Position numbers and translations under genes: made by a program | Part shown: positions 8,365 to 19,166 of the stretch, piece by piece | Position numbering within the stretch: the first letter of the stretch is position 1 | How the letters are laid out: every line of letters begins with the position of its first letter | The notes under the pieces: generated by a model | What the model was told of the DNA's origin: nothing | Seen by the model: the letters and a program-made list of their open reading frames with translations, nothing else | Database searches by the model: none | From: Novipirellula aureliae | GTDB lineage: Bacteria; Planctomycetota; Planctomycetia; Pirellulales; Pirellulaceae | Reading direction: 5' to 3' | Length of the DNA: 64,000 nucleotides | Assembly: GCF_007860185.1 (NCBI RefSeq) | Contig: NZ_SJPY01000001.1 | Location: forward strand, 1,015,132-1,079,131

Positions 8365-9984
8365 ATGAAGTCGATGGATAAAATTGTATCGTTGTGCAAA
8401 CGACGAGGATTCTTGTTTCAATCAAGCGAAATCTACGGTGGTATTCAGGGTTTTTGGGATTACGGCCCGTTGGGTGTTGAGCTGAAGCGCAATTTAAAAG
8501 ACGCTTGGTGGCACGATATGATTGGCGGGCACAATGAGTTGGTTGTCCCCGAATCTGCGCCAGGTGCCTTTGAAATGGTCGGTCTCGACTGCACGATCAT
8601 CATGCATCCGCAAGTTTGGAAAGTCAGCGGCCATTACGACCTCTTTCACGACCACATGGTCGATTGTCGCGAAAGCAAGAAGCGGTACCGCTTCGATCAA
8701 GTTCGCGGGCGATATGTAACGTATGCCGATCGTGATCAAACCATTTTTGTCACGACGCTTGCTGATATCGAAACGGAGCTCGATGAGGTTCGTCGCCGCG
8801 GCATGAAATTCTTCAAACTACGGAACAAAGACGCTGATAAAATCACGATTGGCGATGAGTCGATCACAATCGACAAGCTCGATTCGACAAAAGAGGTTTT
8901 GGCGCCCGATGCAAAGAACCTTGACACGTTGACCGAGCCGCGTGAATTCAACTTAATGTTTAAGACGACGCTCGGGGCTTTGGGGGGCGACGAGGACACG
9001 ACGTTTTTACGTCCTGAAACCGCGCAGGGGATTTTTGTCAATTTCAAAAATGTGGTTGACAGCAGTCGTGTGAAATTGCCGTTTGGTATTGGCCAAGTCG
9101 GAAAAAGCTTCCGCAACGAGATCACTCCACGGAACTTCACGTTCCGATCGCGTGAGTTCGAGCAGATGGAAATCGAATTCTTTTGCCATCCGGATCAATC
9201 CCAACAATGGTATCGATATTGGCGTGATCGCAGGTTGGATTGGTACACGAATCTTGGGCTATCGAGCGAGTCGCTGATCATGCGCGAGCATCATCAGGAG
9301 GAATTGGCTCACTACAGTGTCGGGACGGCGGACATTGAATATGCGTTTCCATTTTTGCCCGAAGGCGAATATGGCGAGCTTGAGGGGATCGCCCACCGAG
9401 GCGACTTTGATCTCCGCAGCCACATGGAAGGCAAACTCAATCCCGCGACCCAGCCGATGCAGGTCGAGCTTGGGGAAAATGGCAAGCCAAAGTATCGCGG
9501 CAGCGGTCGCGACATGAGCTACCGTGACGAGGCGACCAACGAAAAGTATATCCCACATGTCATCGAACCCTCTGCGGGGGCTGACCGGGCAGTCTTGGCG
9601 TTTCTTTGTGAAGCGTTTACCGAAGACGAAGCTCCCGATGAGAACGGTAAAATGCAAACGCGGACGGTGATGAAGCTGCATCCACGCCTTGCTCCGATCA
9701 AAGCGGCTGTCTTCCCGCTGGTCAAGAAGGACGGGATGCCCGAAATTGCTCAAGAAATCTACGGCGAGCTCAAGAAGCACATGAACGTCTTTTACGACGA
9801 AAAGGGAGCCGTCGGACGCCGTTATCGTCGCCAAGACGAAGCGGGAACTCCGTTTTGCATTACCGTCGACACCAATTCGTTGGAGGACAAGACGGTTACC
9901 ATTCGTGACCGTGACACGCTCGAGCAATGGCGAGTCAAGATCGACGACGTCGTCAGCGATCTCTCCAGCCGGATCATGGCATGA
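8365..9984 (+). CDS. glyS: Glycyl-tRNA synthetase, alpha2 type
   Basis: This single-chain class II synthetase charges tRNA-Gly in the cytoplasm. It is the homodimeric type shared with Gram-positives, archaea and eukaryotes, not the alpha/beta type. Visible marks are SSEIYGGIQGFWDYGPLG near the start, motif 2 FRNEITPRNFTFRSREFEQME, then IAHRGDFDL and motif 3 around PSAGADRAVLAFL; an anticodon-binding domain follows. I place the start at ATG 8365 (MKSMDKIVSLCKRRG). The open frame extends 65 codons upstream, but that part is not family-like and crosses the palindrome at 8165. The resulting 539 residues suit the family. Confidence 0.96.
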   Translation: MKSMDKIVSLCKRRGFLFQSSEIYGGIQGFWDYGPLGVELKRNLKDAWWHDMIGGHNELVVPESAPGAFEMVGLDCTIIMHPQVWKVSGHYDLFHDHMVDCRESKKRYRFDQVRGRYVTYADRDQTIFVTTLADIETELDEVRRRGMKFFKLRNKDADKITIGDESITIDKLDSTKEVLAPDAKNLDTLTEPREFNLMFKTTLGALGGDEDTTFLRPETAQGIFVNFKNVVDSSRVKLPFGIGQVGKSFRNEITPRNFTFRSREFEQMEIEFFCHPDQSQQWYRYWRDRRLDWYTNLGLSSESLIMREHHQEELAHYSVGTADIEYAFPFLPEGEYGELEGIAHRGDFDLRSHMEGKLNPATQPMQVELGENGKPKYRGSGRDMSYRDEATNEKYIPHVIEPSAGADRAVLAFLCEAFTEDEAPDENGKMQTRTVMKLHPRLAPIKAAVFPLVKKDGMPEIAQEIYGELKKHMNVFYDEKGAVGRRYRRQDEAGTPFCITVDTNSLEDKTVTIRDRDTLEQWRVKIDDVVSDLSSRIMA

Positions 9985-10033
9985 TGGGGCCAATGCCAAT
10001 TGCAAAATGAAACAAAAGTGGCTCCCTTGATAG

Positions 10034-11113
<1,080 letters not shown>

Positions 11114-11124
11114 ACCGATCTGGC

Positions 11125-11182
11125 GTGGCGTAGGCTTCCAGCCTGCGATCGTGATCAAACGCAGACTGGAAGCCTACGCCAC
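11125..11182. repeat. Palindromic element, AGGCTTCCAGCCT family (copy 1)
   Basis: Arms 11125-11147 and 11160-11182 (23 bases each) are inverted copies with one mismatch and a 12-base loop. The outer ends read GTGGCGTAGG and CCTACGCCAC. It lies 12 bases after the hemB stop. Related elements are at 59345 onward and, degenerate, at 61274-61355. Confidence 0.8.
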
Positions 11183-11216
11183 TCGGGCCGTTTGGAAATC
11201 GAAATCGACAATCTCT

Positions 11217-11235
11217 TTGGCACGGCGCGTGCCAA
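11217..11235. terminator. Short GC-rich hairpin between convergent hemB and mqnD
   Basis: TTGGCACG and CGTGCCAA pair around a 3-base loop, 5 bases beyond the mqnD stop and about 100 after hemB. There is no T-run on either side, so intrinsic termination is possible but not shown. Confidence 0.3.
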
Positions 11236-11239
11236 GGCC

Positions 11240-12109
11240 CTACGCTGGCTTAAAAACCTCGATCTTTCGAGACGCGATGACTCCCGCTTGTGCCGCTCGC
11301 CGCGACAATTCATCGAGCGCTAATCGCCCTTCCGCCCCGAGATCGATTGTCCAATCGTTGACATAAAGATCAACGTGCTGCATCAGTACGCAATCGTCAA
11401 ACTCTTGAGCGTACTCTCGCATCGTCGGCAACGCTGACTCCGGTGTTTGACGCGCGTATTCAATCGACGATTGAATTACCTGCTGTATTCTTGAAAGCAC
11501 GTCGAAGGGAAGTGTCCTGCGAGCGACCATGCCACCGAGCGGCAGCGGAGCATGGGTCTTGGCTTCCCAAAGGACGCCGAGATCTTCGACAAGTCCAAGT
11601 CCTTGTTGCTGCCAGGTAAAGCGGCCTTCGTGAATACAGACTCCATAGTCGGCCTCGCCACGAAGTAGTTTCGGCATGATATCCGAAAACACACCGTGCT
11701 GAATTTCCGCCGTACCGCCATGGAAAATTTTGAACAATAGCGTCGCTGTTGTCTGTTCGCCTGGACATAAAACAACCTGCTTGTCTGCGGCCGAGCGCTC
11801 ACAGCTCGGCGGCTTGGTATTGTCCGCTGATGCAGAAAGTAGCAATGGACCGACTCCGAAACCCAGCGCTGATCCGCTGGGCAGCACAACGGTTTGGTCC
11901 GCCAACAACAGCGCCGCGTGGAAACTGGTCTTGGCAACATCGAACTCGCCACGAAACAAGCCTTCGTTTAACTCTTGAATGTCGAGCAACCGAACTTCAA
12001 AATCGAGACCTCGCCAGCTTACAAGTCGATGCATCAGAGCATGGAAAGCGAACGTGTCATTGGGGCAAGTTGAAATCGCGAGTTGGATCTTGCAAGGATT
12101 TGATTTCAT
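11240..12109 (-). CDS. mqnD: 1,4-dihydroxy-6-naphthoate synthase (futalosine pathway)
   Basis: This 289-residue MqnA/MqnD-fold enzyme forms dihydroxynaphthoate from cyclic dehypoxanthine futalosine in the alternative menaquinone route. Support comes from AISTCPNDTFAFHALMH at the start, then LDIQELNEG, FDVAKTSFHA and LGFGVGPLLL, and finally DYGVCIHEGRFTW. These are characteristic of MqnD rather than MqnA. ATG 12109 (MKSNPCKIQLAIS) is chosen over an upstream in-frame start at 12205 that adds 32 non-family residues. It follows mqnB on the same strand, 105 bases downstream of that gene's stop, so both are probably in one operon behind tsaD. Confidence 0.9.
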   Translation of the reverse strand: MKSNPCKIQLAISTCPNDTFAFHALMHRLVSWRGLDFEVRLLDIQELNEGLFRGEFDVAKTSFHAALLLADQTVVLPSGSALGFGVGPLLLSASADNTKPPSCERSAADKQVVLCPGEQTTATLLFKIFHGGTAEIQHGVFSDIMPKLLRGEADYGVCIHEGRFTWQQQGLGLVEDLGVLWEAKTHAPLPLGGMVARRTLPFDVLSRIQQVIQSSIEYARQTPESALPTMREYAQEFDDCVLMQHVDLYVNDWTIDLGAEGRLALDELSRRAAQAGVIASRKIEVFKPA

Positions 12110-12214
12110 GTTTTCGCTGCCAGGGGGGCGATGGAATGAATCCCGTTGGCTATGTTTTGGGGCTTCGTCACTAAGGGAAACAGGCAGCAAACGACGAGCT
12201 GCCACAAACGCAAA

Positions 12215-12841
12215 CTACCGGAGGTGTTCTAGCAGCATTGCCGCCACCGAATGAAGGGCCGCTTCGATTTGCCACATGGAATGGTCGCGGTTACCGGCTT
12301 GGTTTGATATTCCGCGAAAGATCTCCAGTGGCTTACCCGCAATCTGGCAGGCCGCGGCAACCGCAAACCCTTCCATATCCTCAGCGACCGCAGCTGAGTG
12401 ACGGGTCGATCGGTAATGAGATTCTTCGAGTGAACTTGAGGCCGCTGCGACACTCAACAGTTGCCGATTTGTGTCGGTAGCGAATGTGATGCGGTCGGCA
12501 ATCCATACGCCTGTGTCGTCGTCGTGATAGTGGTTCCATCCTGCGTCACCCGCCGATTGATGATCGCGTCCGATTCCAATGCCGATTCCGTCGCAAGCCA
12601 CTTGCCCGAATCGATAGGCTGATCCGATCGCGCATTCGCTCGCCAAGGTTCCTGCGATACCAGCTAAGATCACTTGTTGGGGATCATGTTCAGCGATTAG
12701 CTGAGCCGTTCGAGCCGCTGCCGCGATAAGCCCAAACCCACACCGCTCCGTCCGATCGAGTGATCGGGAAACGGGTTCGACGAGTAGCGGATCAAGGATT
12801 CGATACTCGAGCTCACTGGGAATCAAGATGAGGTTACGCAA
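12215..12841 (-). CDS. mqnB: Futalosine hydrolase (MqnB-like nucleosidase)
   Basis: This nucleoside-phosphorylase-fold hydrolase would remove the base from futalosine in the same pathway as mqnD. Seen are QQVILAGIAGTLA, the mid-protein histidine/aspartate stretch and AAVAEDMEGFAVAAAC, where the glutamate-containing segment is the purine nucleosidase signature; FRGISNQAGNRDHSMW closes the active site. The start is uncertain. A GTG at 12904 would overlap tsaD by 59 bases and add residues unlike the family. TTG at 12841 is 4 bases after the tsaD stop, has GAGGG about 10 bases before it and begins at the conserved first strand (RNLILIPSELEY). I use TTG. Confidence 0.82.
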   Translation of the reverse strand: MRNLILIPSELEYRILDPLLVEPVSRSLDRTERCGFGLIAAAARTAQLIAEHDPQQVILAGIAGTLASECAIGSAYRFGQVACDGIGIGIGRDHQSAGDAGWNHYHDDDTGVWIADRITFATDTNRQLLSVAAASSSLEESHYRSTRHSAAVAEDMEGFAVAAACQIAGKPLEIFRGISNQAGNRDHSMWQIEAALHSVAAMLLEHLR

Positions 12842-12845
12842 GTCT

Positions 12846-13901
12846 TTAAAACCCTCGTTGAAGTCCAGGCGTGATATCGAGGCTGAGCGATGCAAATTCA
12901 CCACGGCGAATTTTCTCTAGTGCAATCGCGCCCATCACCGCATTGTCGGTACACAAATCGGGTGGTGCAACCGAAAGACGAAACCGATCTTCTGACGCAG
13001 CCTCTTGCAAACGTTCACGCAAATACAGGTTCGCTGCGACCCCGCCGCCCACGATCAATTGATCACATGCGTACTGTTTGACCGCACGCCTGCATTTCCG
13101 CACAATCACATCGACCACGGCTGCTTCGAAGGATGCACACACGTCCGCCTTCACCGTGTCGCTAAGCTCGAGCCTGGAAAAATCTTGTTGTCCTGGCCCG
13201 ACGATCGCGTAGCGTACCGCAGTCTTCAATCCACTGAAGCTGAAATTGAAATGCTCCTCGTGGATCATCGATCGAGGAAAGGAGTAGGCATGACGGTTGC
13301 CCTGGGCTGCCATTTGGGAAACCGCCGGACCGCCCGGGAAGCCGAGGCTCAACATCGCTGCGACTTTATCAAACGCCTCGCCTGCGGCGTCATCAATCGT
13401 GCCCCCAAGGTAGTCTAGATCGAGGGGGCTGGTGCAATGATACAGCGACGTATGGCCGCCGCTGACGACCAAGCCGATACAGGGGTAGATCGAACCGGAA
13501 TGTCCAGGTGATTGTCGGTCGGATGATTGCAGGGCACTTAATTGGCAGGCATACAAGTGAGCGTGCAAGTGATTGATCGCAACGAGCGGTTTTTGCCAAG
13601 CGATCGCCAGTGTCTTGGCGGCGATCACCCCGACGAGCAGCGAACCTGCCAAACCGGGGCGATCGGCAACGGCAATCGCATCCAATTCCGAGGGTGACAC
13701 GCCCGATTCAGAAATGGCCGTATCGACAACCGGCAGGATCCGCTCCAAATGAGCGCGGGCGGCAATCTCGGGGACAACGCCTCCGAATCGCTCGTGCAAC
13801 GCTTCTTGGGTCGCAATGCACTCGCCGAGCACTTGGCAGTCATCACCGATCACCGCTGCAGCGGTTTCGTCGCAAGTCGATTCGATTGTTAGAATGGGCA
13901 A
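12846..13901 (-). CDS. tsaD: tRNA N6-adenosine threonylcarbamoyltransferase TsaD
   Basis: This universal Kae1/Qri7 family enzyme transfers threonylcarbamoyl to A37 of ANN-decoding tRNAs. Metal-binding histidines sit in NHLHAHLYA, with [31 protein letters not shown] and [12 protein letters not shown] also diagnostic. No ATG lies before the conserved start. TTG at 13901 gives [17 protein letters not shown], an almost ideal family N-terminus, and about 351 residues. A farther TTG at 14039 would translate a heptanucleotide repeat into SQLPTPN repeats and is unlikely. The repeat occupies the place where a ribosome-binding site would be. tsaD heads the tsaD-mqnB-mqnD run. Confidence 0.93.
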   Translation of the reverse strand: MPILTIESTCDETAAAVIGDDCQVLGECIATQEALHERFGGVVPEIAARAHLERILPVVDTAISESGVSPSELDAIAVADRPGLAGSLLVGVIAAKTLAIAWQKPLVAINHLHAHLYACQLSALQSSDRQSPGHSGSIYPCIGLVVSGGHTSLYHCTSPLDLDYLGGTIDDAAGEAFDKVAAMLSLGFPGGPAVSQMAAQGNRHAYSFPRSMIHEEHFNFSFSGLKTAVRYAIVGPGQQDFSRLELSDTVKADVCASFEAAVVDVIVRKCRRAVKQYACDQLIVGGGVAANLYLRERLQEAASEDRFRLSVAPPDLCTDNAVMGAIALEKIRRGEFASLSLDITPGLQRGF

Positions 13902-13902
13902 A

Positions 13903-13972
13903 GGGAGTTGGGAGTTGGGAGTTGGGAGTTGGGAGTTGGGAGTTGGGAGTTGGGAGTTGGGAGTTGGGAGTT
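13903..13972. repeat. Ten perfect copies of the heptamer GGGAGTT
   Basis: Seven-base units run without error from 13903 to 13972, ending one base upstream of the proposed TTG start of tsaD (minus strand). Seven is not a multiple of three, so copy-number change would shift any frame read through it. Confidence 0.95.
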
Positions 13973-14106
13973 GGCTACCATACTGGTTAGCCTTGATTGC
14001 GGCAAATGGCCCCGAGCATTCTGTCCAACCGCGTGCCAAGAGGCCTCACGTCTCAATCCGCGATGATGAGGACCCAATGACGAGGAACAAACCCAAAACC
14101 GATGCC

Positions 14107-14135
14107 TTGAAATATATCGGGCGAGTCGCTATCCT
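14107..14135 (+). promoter_or_regulatory. Sigma-70-like promoter upstream of rpmA
   Basis: TTGAAA (14107-14112) and TATCCT (14130-14135) are separated by 17 bases. The predicted transcript start is about 65 bases before the rpmA ATG, and AAAGGGA provides a ribosome-binding site close to the gene. Confidence 0.45.
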
Positions 14136-14208
14136 GCGGAGCCTCGAAAACAACTCAAGCGGCAATATGCGGCGAAAATCTAGCAAAAAACTCATAAAGG
14201 GATCTTAA

Positions 14209-14454
14209 ATGGCACATAAAAAAGGGCAAGGTTCGAGCCGTAATGGTCGCGATTCGAATGCACAACGCCGAGGCGTGAAGAAATTTGGTGGCGAAGCCGT
14301 TCGTGCTGGCAACATTCTCATCCGCCAGGTTGGCACTAAGTGGCACCCCGGAAAGGGGGTGGGTCAAGGCAACGACTACACCCTTTACGCACTCGTTGAT
14401 GGCAAAGTCATGTTCGACCGCGAAGGGCGACGGATTAACGTCGTTTCAGCGTAA
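14209..14454 (+). CDS. rpmA: 50S ribosomal protein L27
   Basis: This 81-residue protein is typical of L27, with [20 protein letters not shown] at the N-terminus, then [17 protein letters not shown] and [19 protein letters not shown]. It starts directly at MAHKKG, so there is no cleavable N-terminal extension as in Firmicutes. L27 reaches toward the peptidyl-transferase centre. The usual partner rplU (L21) is not adjacent, so the gene is alone between a good promoter and a clear terminator. Confidence 0.97.
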   Translation: MAHKKGQGSSRNGRDSNAQRRGVKKFGGEAVRAGNILIRQVGTKWHPGKGVGQGNDYTLYALVDGKVMFDREGRRINVVSA

Positions 14455-14492
14455 CGATCGATCTCCCAGAGGATCTTTTACGAGATTCACGA

Positions 14493-14531
14493 TAAAACCC
14501 CAGTTGCACCGTTCGTGCGATTGGGTTTTTT
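14493..14531 (+). terminator. Intrinsic terminator after rpmA
   Basis: AAAACCCCAGTTGCAC pairs imperfectly with GTGCGATTGGGTTTT around CGTTC, and the stem runs into a T-tract (14524-14531). It lies about 40 bases after the rpmA stop. Confidence 0.8.
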
Positions 14532-14633
14532 CATGCGCCCTACTCGAAATCGCCTCCCTCAGGCATAATTGTGCGCCACTTTTAAAAACGAATAACACGC
14601 CCAAAAATCGACTGGAAAATAGGTAAAGCGAAG

Positions 14634-16115
14634 ATGGACAACAAAATTGAAACGCTCGGCGTCACGTTTGATGACGTCCTCCTGCTGCCGCGTTACAGCG
14701 AGGTTGTTCCCAACGAGGTCGATGTGACGTCCAATTTGACCAATCGCATCACACTGCAAATCCCCCTGCTTTCCTCGCCGATGGACACGGTCACCGAATC
14801 GGAGATGGCAATCGCGCTAGCAAAAGAGGGCGGAATTGGAATTGTTCATAAAAATTTATCGCCCAAGGCTCAGACGCAGCAGGTATTGAAAGTCAAGCGT
14901 TCGGCGAACGGCATTATCGTCGATCCGGTGACTTTGCCACCCGAGGAAAAAGTGGGCCGGGCTGCGGAATTAATGGACCAGGCCAACGTTTCGGGCATAC
15001 CGATTGTCCAGCCTGACCGCACCTTAGCTGGGATCCTGACCCGCCGCGACCTGCGGTTCCTAGAGGACCCAAATCTCCCAGTTTCCGAGGTAATGACTCG
15101 CGAGAACTTAGTGACGGCGGTAGGAAATGTGACGCTTGAGGAAGCTGAGAAGATTTTAACGGCAAAAAGGATCGAGAAACTTCTCCTGATTGACGAAGAT
15201 AGAAGACTGACGGGGTTAATAACGATTCGTGACATCGACATGATGAAACGATTTCCTCGTGCTTGCAAAGACCCGCAGGGTCGATTGCGAGTCGGAGCGG
15301 CCATCGGAGTTGGCGATTTTGATCGAGCGGAAAGCTTGATTCGTCAAGGCGTCGATTTGTTGGTTGTCGATTCGGCTCACGGGCACAGCAAGAATGTGAT
15401 CGAAACCGTCCGAGAGATTAAGCATCAGAAAGGTTGGGACATTGACGTCGTGGCAGGGAATGTGGCCACGGGCGAAGCGACTCGCGAATTGATTGAAGCG
15501 GGTGCGGATGCAGTGAAAGTTGGCATCGGCCCTGGTTCGATTTGCACGACACGAGTCATTAGTGGCGTCGGCGTTCCACAGATAACAGCGATTTTGGAAG
15601 CGGTGAAAGTCGCCCAAGATCGAAACATTCCTATCATCGCAGACGGCGGCATTCGCTTCAGCGGTGATATTACCAAGGCGATCGCAGCGGGGGCGAGCAC
15701 GGTGATGATCGGCAGTTTGTTTGCCGGTTTGACCGAAAGCCCTGGAAAGCTGATTTTGTACCAAGGCAGGACGTTCAAGTCGTACCGCGGTATGGGATCG
15801 GTCGGGGCGATGGGAGAAGGAAGTAGTGATCGGTATCGGCAAAAAGGCACCCCAACGGACAAGCTTGTCCCCGAAGGTGTCGAAGGCCGCGTGCCGTTCA
15901 AAGGTCCACTTAGCGATTACGTCTACCAGTTGGTCGGCGGATTGCGAGCGGGCATGGGTTACGTTGGAACACGGACGATTGAAGAGCTACGTCGGGACGC
16001 CCGTTTCATACGCGTTTCGGCTGCCACGGTTAGGGAGAACCATCCGCATGACATTGCGATCACTCAAGAGTCACCGAATTACAGTCCCGATGTACCATCG
16101 GGCGAAACGCTTTAG
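14634..16115 (+). CDS. guaB: Inosine-5'-monophosphate dehydrogenase
   Basis: IMP is oxidised to XMP with NAD, the committed step to GTP. The 493-residue protein has the split TIM barrel with an inserted pair of CBS domains (about residues 95-205, with VSGIPIV and TRRDLRF). Catalytic Cys304 is in [11 protein letters not shown], the phosphate loop in [12 protein letters not shown], and the flap near [18 protein letters not shown]. Length and motifs are complete. It starts 103 bases after the rpmA terminator. The next gene's likely start overlaps the last 26 bases of guaB. Confidence 0.97.
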   Translation: MDNKIETLGVTFDDVLLLPRYSEVVPNEVDVTSNLTNRITLQIPLLSSPMDTVTESEMAIALAKEGGIGIVHKNLSPKAQTQQVLKVKRSANGIIVDPVTLPPEEKVGRAAELMDQANVSGIPIVQPDRTLAGILTRRDLRFLEDPNLPVSEVMTRENLVTAVGNVTLEEAEKILTAKRIEKLLLIDEDRRLTGLITIRDIDMMKRFPRACKDPQGRLRVGAAIGVGDFDRAESLIRQGVDLLVVDSAHGHSKNVIETVREIKHQKGWDIDVVAGNVATGEATRELIEAGADAVKVGIGPGSICTTRVISGVGVPQITAILEAVKVAQDRNIPIIADGGIRFSGDITKAIAAGASTVMIGSLFAGLTESPGKLILYQGRTFKSYRGMGSVGAMGEGSSDRYRQKGTPTDKLVPEGVEGRVPFKGPLSDYVYQLVGGLRAGMGYVGTRTIEELRRDARFIRVSAATVRENHPHDIAITQESPNYSPDVPSGETL

Positions 16116-17808
16116 CTTGGTTTGTACGATCTTCGCTGCGAGCTCTGCTACCCTAGCGATGCCGACGGTTGCACCTGCTCAGCAGAGTTACGCTCAGCAG
16201 GGTTACGCTCAGCAGAGTTACGCTCAGCAGGGATTTTCCCAACCTCAGCCGGGAACCCTTCGTCCGGTTCCACAAATGGGGCACGAGCAACCAAGTCGAA
16301 CCGCTGAAAATCGAACGCACGATCCTCAGCGGGACGGTTGGGACCTGAAGTGGCGTAAGAGTTCAAGCGTCACGCCACCGGCAAGTCGCGAATCGGTAGA
16401 GCAGCGGTTCGCTCAGGAGGACCCATTCGCAGAAGATTCCCGTCTGCGAGCACAGCCATCAACGGCTCCACAAATTGTCGCCCACGGAACCATGCAAGTC
16501 GGTCATCTCCAAGTCGCTGCATCGGAGCCCGACTTGGCTCGGTTGAATTCGCATGCCAGCAACCGTACCGCAAAGACGGCACTCGTCGCTTACCCTCAGG
16601 CGGATGGTGGCTTCCAGTTGCCTGCACCCAACCCATCGGCACCGCAGCAAGCTGCTCCCGTGCAAGCGGAAACGCCCGACTTTTTCGAAAATCCGTTTGG
16701 AAGTGTTGATCAAGCGACGCCATCGCAGCCTGCCGCACCTCGATCAACGGACGGTGGAGCGAATAATGGGCTTCGCAGCGTGGAGCCGATTGAGCCGTTG
16801 CCGCCCCCTTCTTCGCCTGCGTTAAACAGTCCACCCGATCATTCGTTTAGCAAACCTTACGACGGTCCTTCGCTTGGCGACATGCTGCGAGAAGACCCGC
16901 CAAAAGCCGAAGAGCCACCACGCCGAGATTTCGACGAGAGCGTCGAGTCGCTTCCCGATCCACGTGGCGAGCGAGTCGAATCGCCATCGGATCGCCCGGG
17001 GCCATTTGAAAACCCGTTCAACCGGGATCGCGATGCAGAGGTATCCGAACATGAACGTGTCGAATCGTTGAGTGAGGATTCGATCGGTGATTACCGTGGC
17101 GGTCAAGACGAGCTCAAAAAGGATCTTGGATTGACGTGCGAAGAATTTCGCAATCGGATCGCCAGCCAAACCATTGACAAAGTATCGCTTGACATTAGCC
17201 CACCGTTCCGGCCAGACGTGATTAGCGAAACCGAATACGAGAAGCTGAAAAGCAAATTCGATGAAAACCAAGACGATCGCCAATGGCGTTCGATCGAAGG
17301 TCGCCCGTTGGCAGCGGGCCGCTTGGTCGATTTGGCCTATGAAAAGGCTGTTATCGAAACCGCTTACGGAACGACCGAAGAATTGTCGATCAATCGCCTT
17401 AGCGAACCCGACTTGGCATACATTTCCGAAAATTGGGGACTCCCCAAAGAATGCTTGGTCGAACAAGTGGCCTACACGCCTCGCCGTTGGCAAAAGACAA
17501 CGATGACTTGGAAGGCTTCGAACCTGTGTCACAAGCCGTTGTACTTCGAAGACGTCAATTTGGAACGCTACGGACACACTCGCGGTCCTCTGTGGCAGCC
17601 AGTTGTTTCGTCGGCTCACTTCTTTGCCAACATCGCTGTTCTGCCATACAAGATGGGCGTCCACACACCGGGTGAATGCCAGTATGCCCTCGGATATTAC
17701 CGACCTGGCAATTGTGCTCCCTGGATCAAGCCACCTGTACCAATCAGTTTAAGAGGCGGCTTGACACAAGCCGCCGTGATGACCGGGGCGTTTTGGTTGA
17801 TTCCGTAG
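16090..17808 (+). CDS. Secreted planctomycete protein with SYAQQ repeats, function unknown
   Basis: The protein has a signal-peptide-like start ([18 protein letters not shown]..., cleavage probably near VAPAQQ). Four 15-base repeats at 16177-16236 then encode [10 protein letters not shown], followed by a long Pro/Gln/Glu-rich, low-complexity stretch to about residue 330. The C-terminal 230 residues look folded and contain [23 protein letters not shown] and [20 protein letters not shown], whose cysteines may form disulfides. I recognise this ending as recurring in planctomycete proteins but know no function. ATG 16090 overlaps the end of guaB; ATG 16048 is also possible and adds 14 residues. 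An envelope or cell-surface role is inference. Confidence 0.75.
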   Translation: MYHRAKRFSLVCTIFAASSATLAMPTVAPAQQSYAQQGYAQQSYAQQGFSQPQPGTLRPVPQMGHEQPSRTAENRTHDPQRDGWDLKWRKSSSVTPPASRESVEQRFAQEDPFAEDSRLRAQPSTAPQIVAHGTMQVGHLQVAASEPDLARLNSHASNRTAKTALVAYPQADGGFQLPAPNPSAPQQAAPVQAETPDFFENPFGSVDQATPSQPAAPRSTDGGANNGLRSVEPIEPLPPPSSPALNSPPDHSFSKPYDGPSLGDMLREDPPKAEEPPRRDFDESVESLPDPRGERVESPSDRPGPFENPFNRDRDAEVSEHERVESLSEDSIGDYRGGQDELKKDLGLTCEEFRNRIASQTIDKVSLDISPPFRPDVISETEYEKLKSKFDENQDDRQWRSIEGRPLAAGRLVDLAYEKAVIETAYGTTEELSINRLSEPDLAYISENWGLPKECLVEQVAYTPRRWQKTTMTWKASNLCHKPLYFEDVNLERYGHTRGPLWQPVVSSAHFFANIAVLPYKMGVHTPGECQYALGYYRPGNCAPWIKPPVPISLRGGLTQAAVMTGAFWLIP

Positions 17809-17809
17809 T

Positions 17810-17830
17810 GCGACTTTGCTGCAAGGTCGC
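17810..17830 (+). terminator. Hairpin directly after the SYAQQ-repeat gene
   Basis: GCGACTTTGC and GCAAGGTCGC form a 10-base stem (one G:U pair) starting 2 bases past the stop. No U-tract follows, so this is a weak terminator candidate. Confidence 0.3.
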
Positions 17831-18185
17831 GATCCGCTCTCCGAGCTGATCGCGGCCACCGATTGACGCAGGTATAACTCTTGTGCTCTCGATCCCCTAT
17901 CGAACATACTTTTCGCTCGCGGGGCGGAGCGACATTTGCCGCAAAACGCGACCTCGTACTTCGTCACGGCTTGATTTTAGGCTTGGCACAAGAGTGGCTG
18001 GGGCATCGTGCCCCCGTAAGCTGCGGCTGGTAGCCACAGCCACGAAAGATTCTTATCTTCATGCTTAGTGGCATTCTTAGTGGTGACAAACGGCTAATCC
18101 CCAAATCAAATCTGGTTGATGCACTCGTTTTAATCCTTTCAGGGTCAACTTTACCCTTCATCACTCCTGCAATTTTGGCGTATCC
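17831..18185. other. Intergenic stretch without a recognisable gene
   Basis: About 355 bases. Only short shadow frames are seen. A GGGGCATCGTGCCCCC palindrome near 18000 and an imperfect one in GGCTGGTAGCCACAGCC are visible. It presumably contains the promoter of the epimerase gene. Confidence 0.5.
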
Positions 18186-19166
18186 ATGACGAAATCTCTT
18201 GAAAAGCTCCGCGGTCGTTTGTGTTTAGTCACGGGCGGGGCGGGGTTCATCGGCTCGCACCTGGTCGATCTGTTGCGTGGTGCAGGAGCTCGAGTCCGTG
18301 TACTCGACAACTTTAGCACCGGATTCGAGGACAATTTGAAGCACACTCAATTGGACAAGGACGTCGAATTGGTTCGCGGCGACGCATCGGATTCTGGCGA
18401 TGTCTCCATTGCGATGAAGGGTGTCGATTATGTGTTTCACCATGCGGCGATGGCGAGTGTGCCACGAAGTATTCGCGAGCCGGGGTTGTGTCACGCATGG
18501 TGTGCAACCAGTACGGTGGAGCTCTTGCAAGCGGCAGCTTCGGGTGGTGCGAAACGATTCGTGTTGGCTTCGACCAGTGCCGCTTATGGTGATTCACCAT
18601 TTGTTTCGAAACGAGAAACAGACCCGACCGATCCGTTATCGCCATACGCATCGGCAAAGTTAGCGGCGGAAGCCTACTGCAAAGCGTTTGGGCGTAGCTT
18701 TGATATCGAAACGGTTGTGCTCCGTTACTTTAACGTCTTCGGTCCTCGCCAAGATCCTCAAAGCGAATACAGCGCTGTGATTCCTCGGTTTGTCGCCAAG
18801 ATTCTGGCGAATGAAAAGCCGATCATTTACGGGGATGGTCAACAATCGCGTGACTTTGTTTTTGTACGTGATGTTGCCACCGCCAATCTGTTGGCTGCAA
18901 CCGTTCCTGAAGCAGCGGGTGGAACATTTAATATCGGACGGGGGCAACAAACAACCTTGCTTGAATTGCTAAGTACCCTGCGAGATATATTACAGCAGGG
19001 AATCGATCCGGTTCACGAACCCGCTCGCGTGGGCGACGTCCGCGATTCTCTTGCCGACATCAACGTTGCGCGAAACCGGTTGGGATTCGAGCCTGCCGTC
19101 GGGATAGAAGAAGGGCTACGGCTTAGTATCGACTATTACCGACAATTGGTCTCGAAAGCCAACTGA
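18186..19166 (+). CDS. NAD-dependent nucleotide-sugar epimerase/dehydratase (extended SDR, UDP-GlcNAc 4-epimerase-like)
   Basis: This 326-residue extended short-chain dehydrogenase has the NAD motif VTGGAGFIGSH (residues 15-25), the acidic end of strand 2 in VLDNFSTG, and catalytic Ser/Tyr/Lys in STSAAYGD and SPYASAK (Tyr154, Lys158). RYFNVFGPRQDPQSEYSAVIPRF is typical of the GalE/WbpP branch. It probably interconverts UDP-sugars for surface glycans. The substrate is not determined; dehydratase activity is less likely. Its end overlaps the convergent coiled-coil gene by 31 bases. Confidence 0.88.
   Translation: MTKSLEKLRGRLCLVTGGAGFIGSHLVDLLRGAGARVRVLDNFSTGFEDNLKHTQLDKDVELVRGDASDSGDVSIAMKGVDYVFHHAAMASVPRSIREPGLCHAWCATSTVELLQAAASGGAKRFVLASTSAAYGDSPFVSKRETDPTDPLSPYASAKLAAEAYCKAFGRSFDIETVVLRYFNVFGPRQDPQSEYSAVIPRFVAKILANEKPIIYGDGQQSRDFVFVRDVATANLLAATVPEAAGGTFNIGRGQQTTLLELLSTLRDILQQGIDPVHEPARVGDVRDSLADINVARNRLGFEPAVGIEEGLRLSIDYYRQLVSKAN

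Noticed and set aside
13902-14039. TsaD N-terminus made of SQLPTPN repeats
   Set aside because: It would need another TTG start farther away and produce a repeat peptide unknown in the family, while TTG 13901 gives the conserved beginning directly.
15826-16089. Longer start for the SYAQQ-repeat protein inside guaB
   Set aside because: The 88 extra codons lie in guaB sequence in another frame and would bury the signal peptide.
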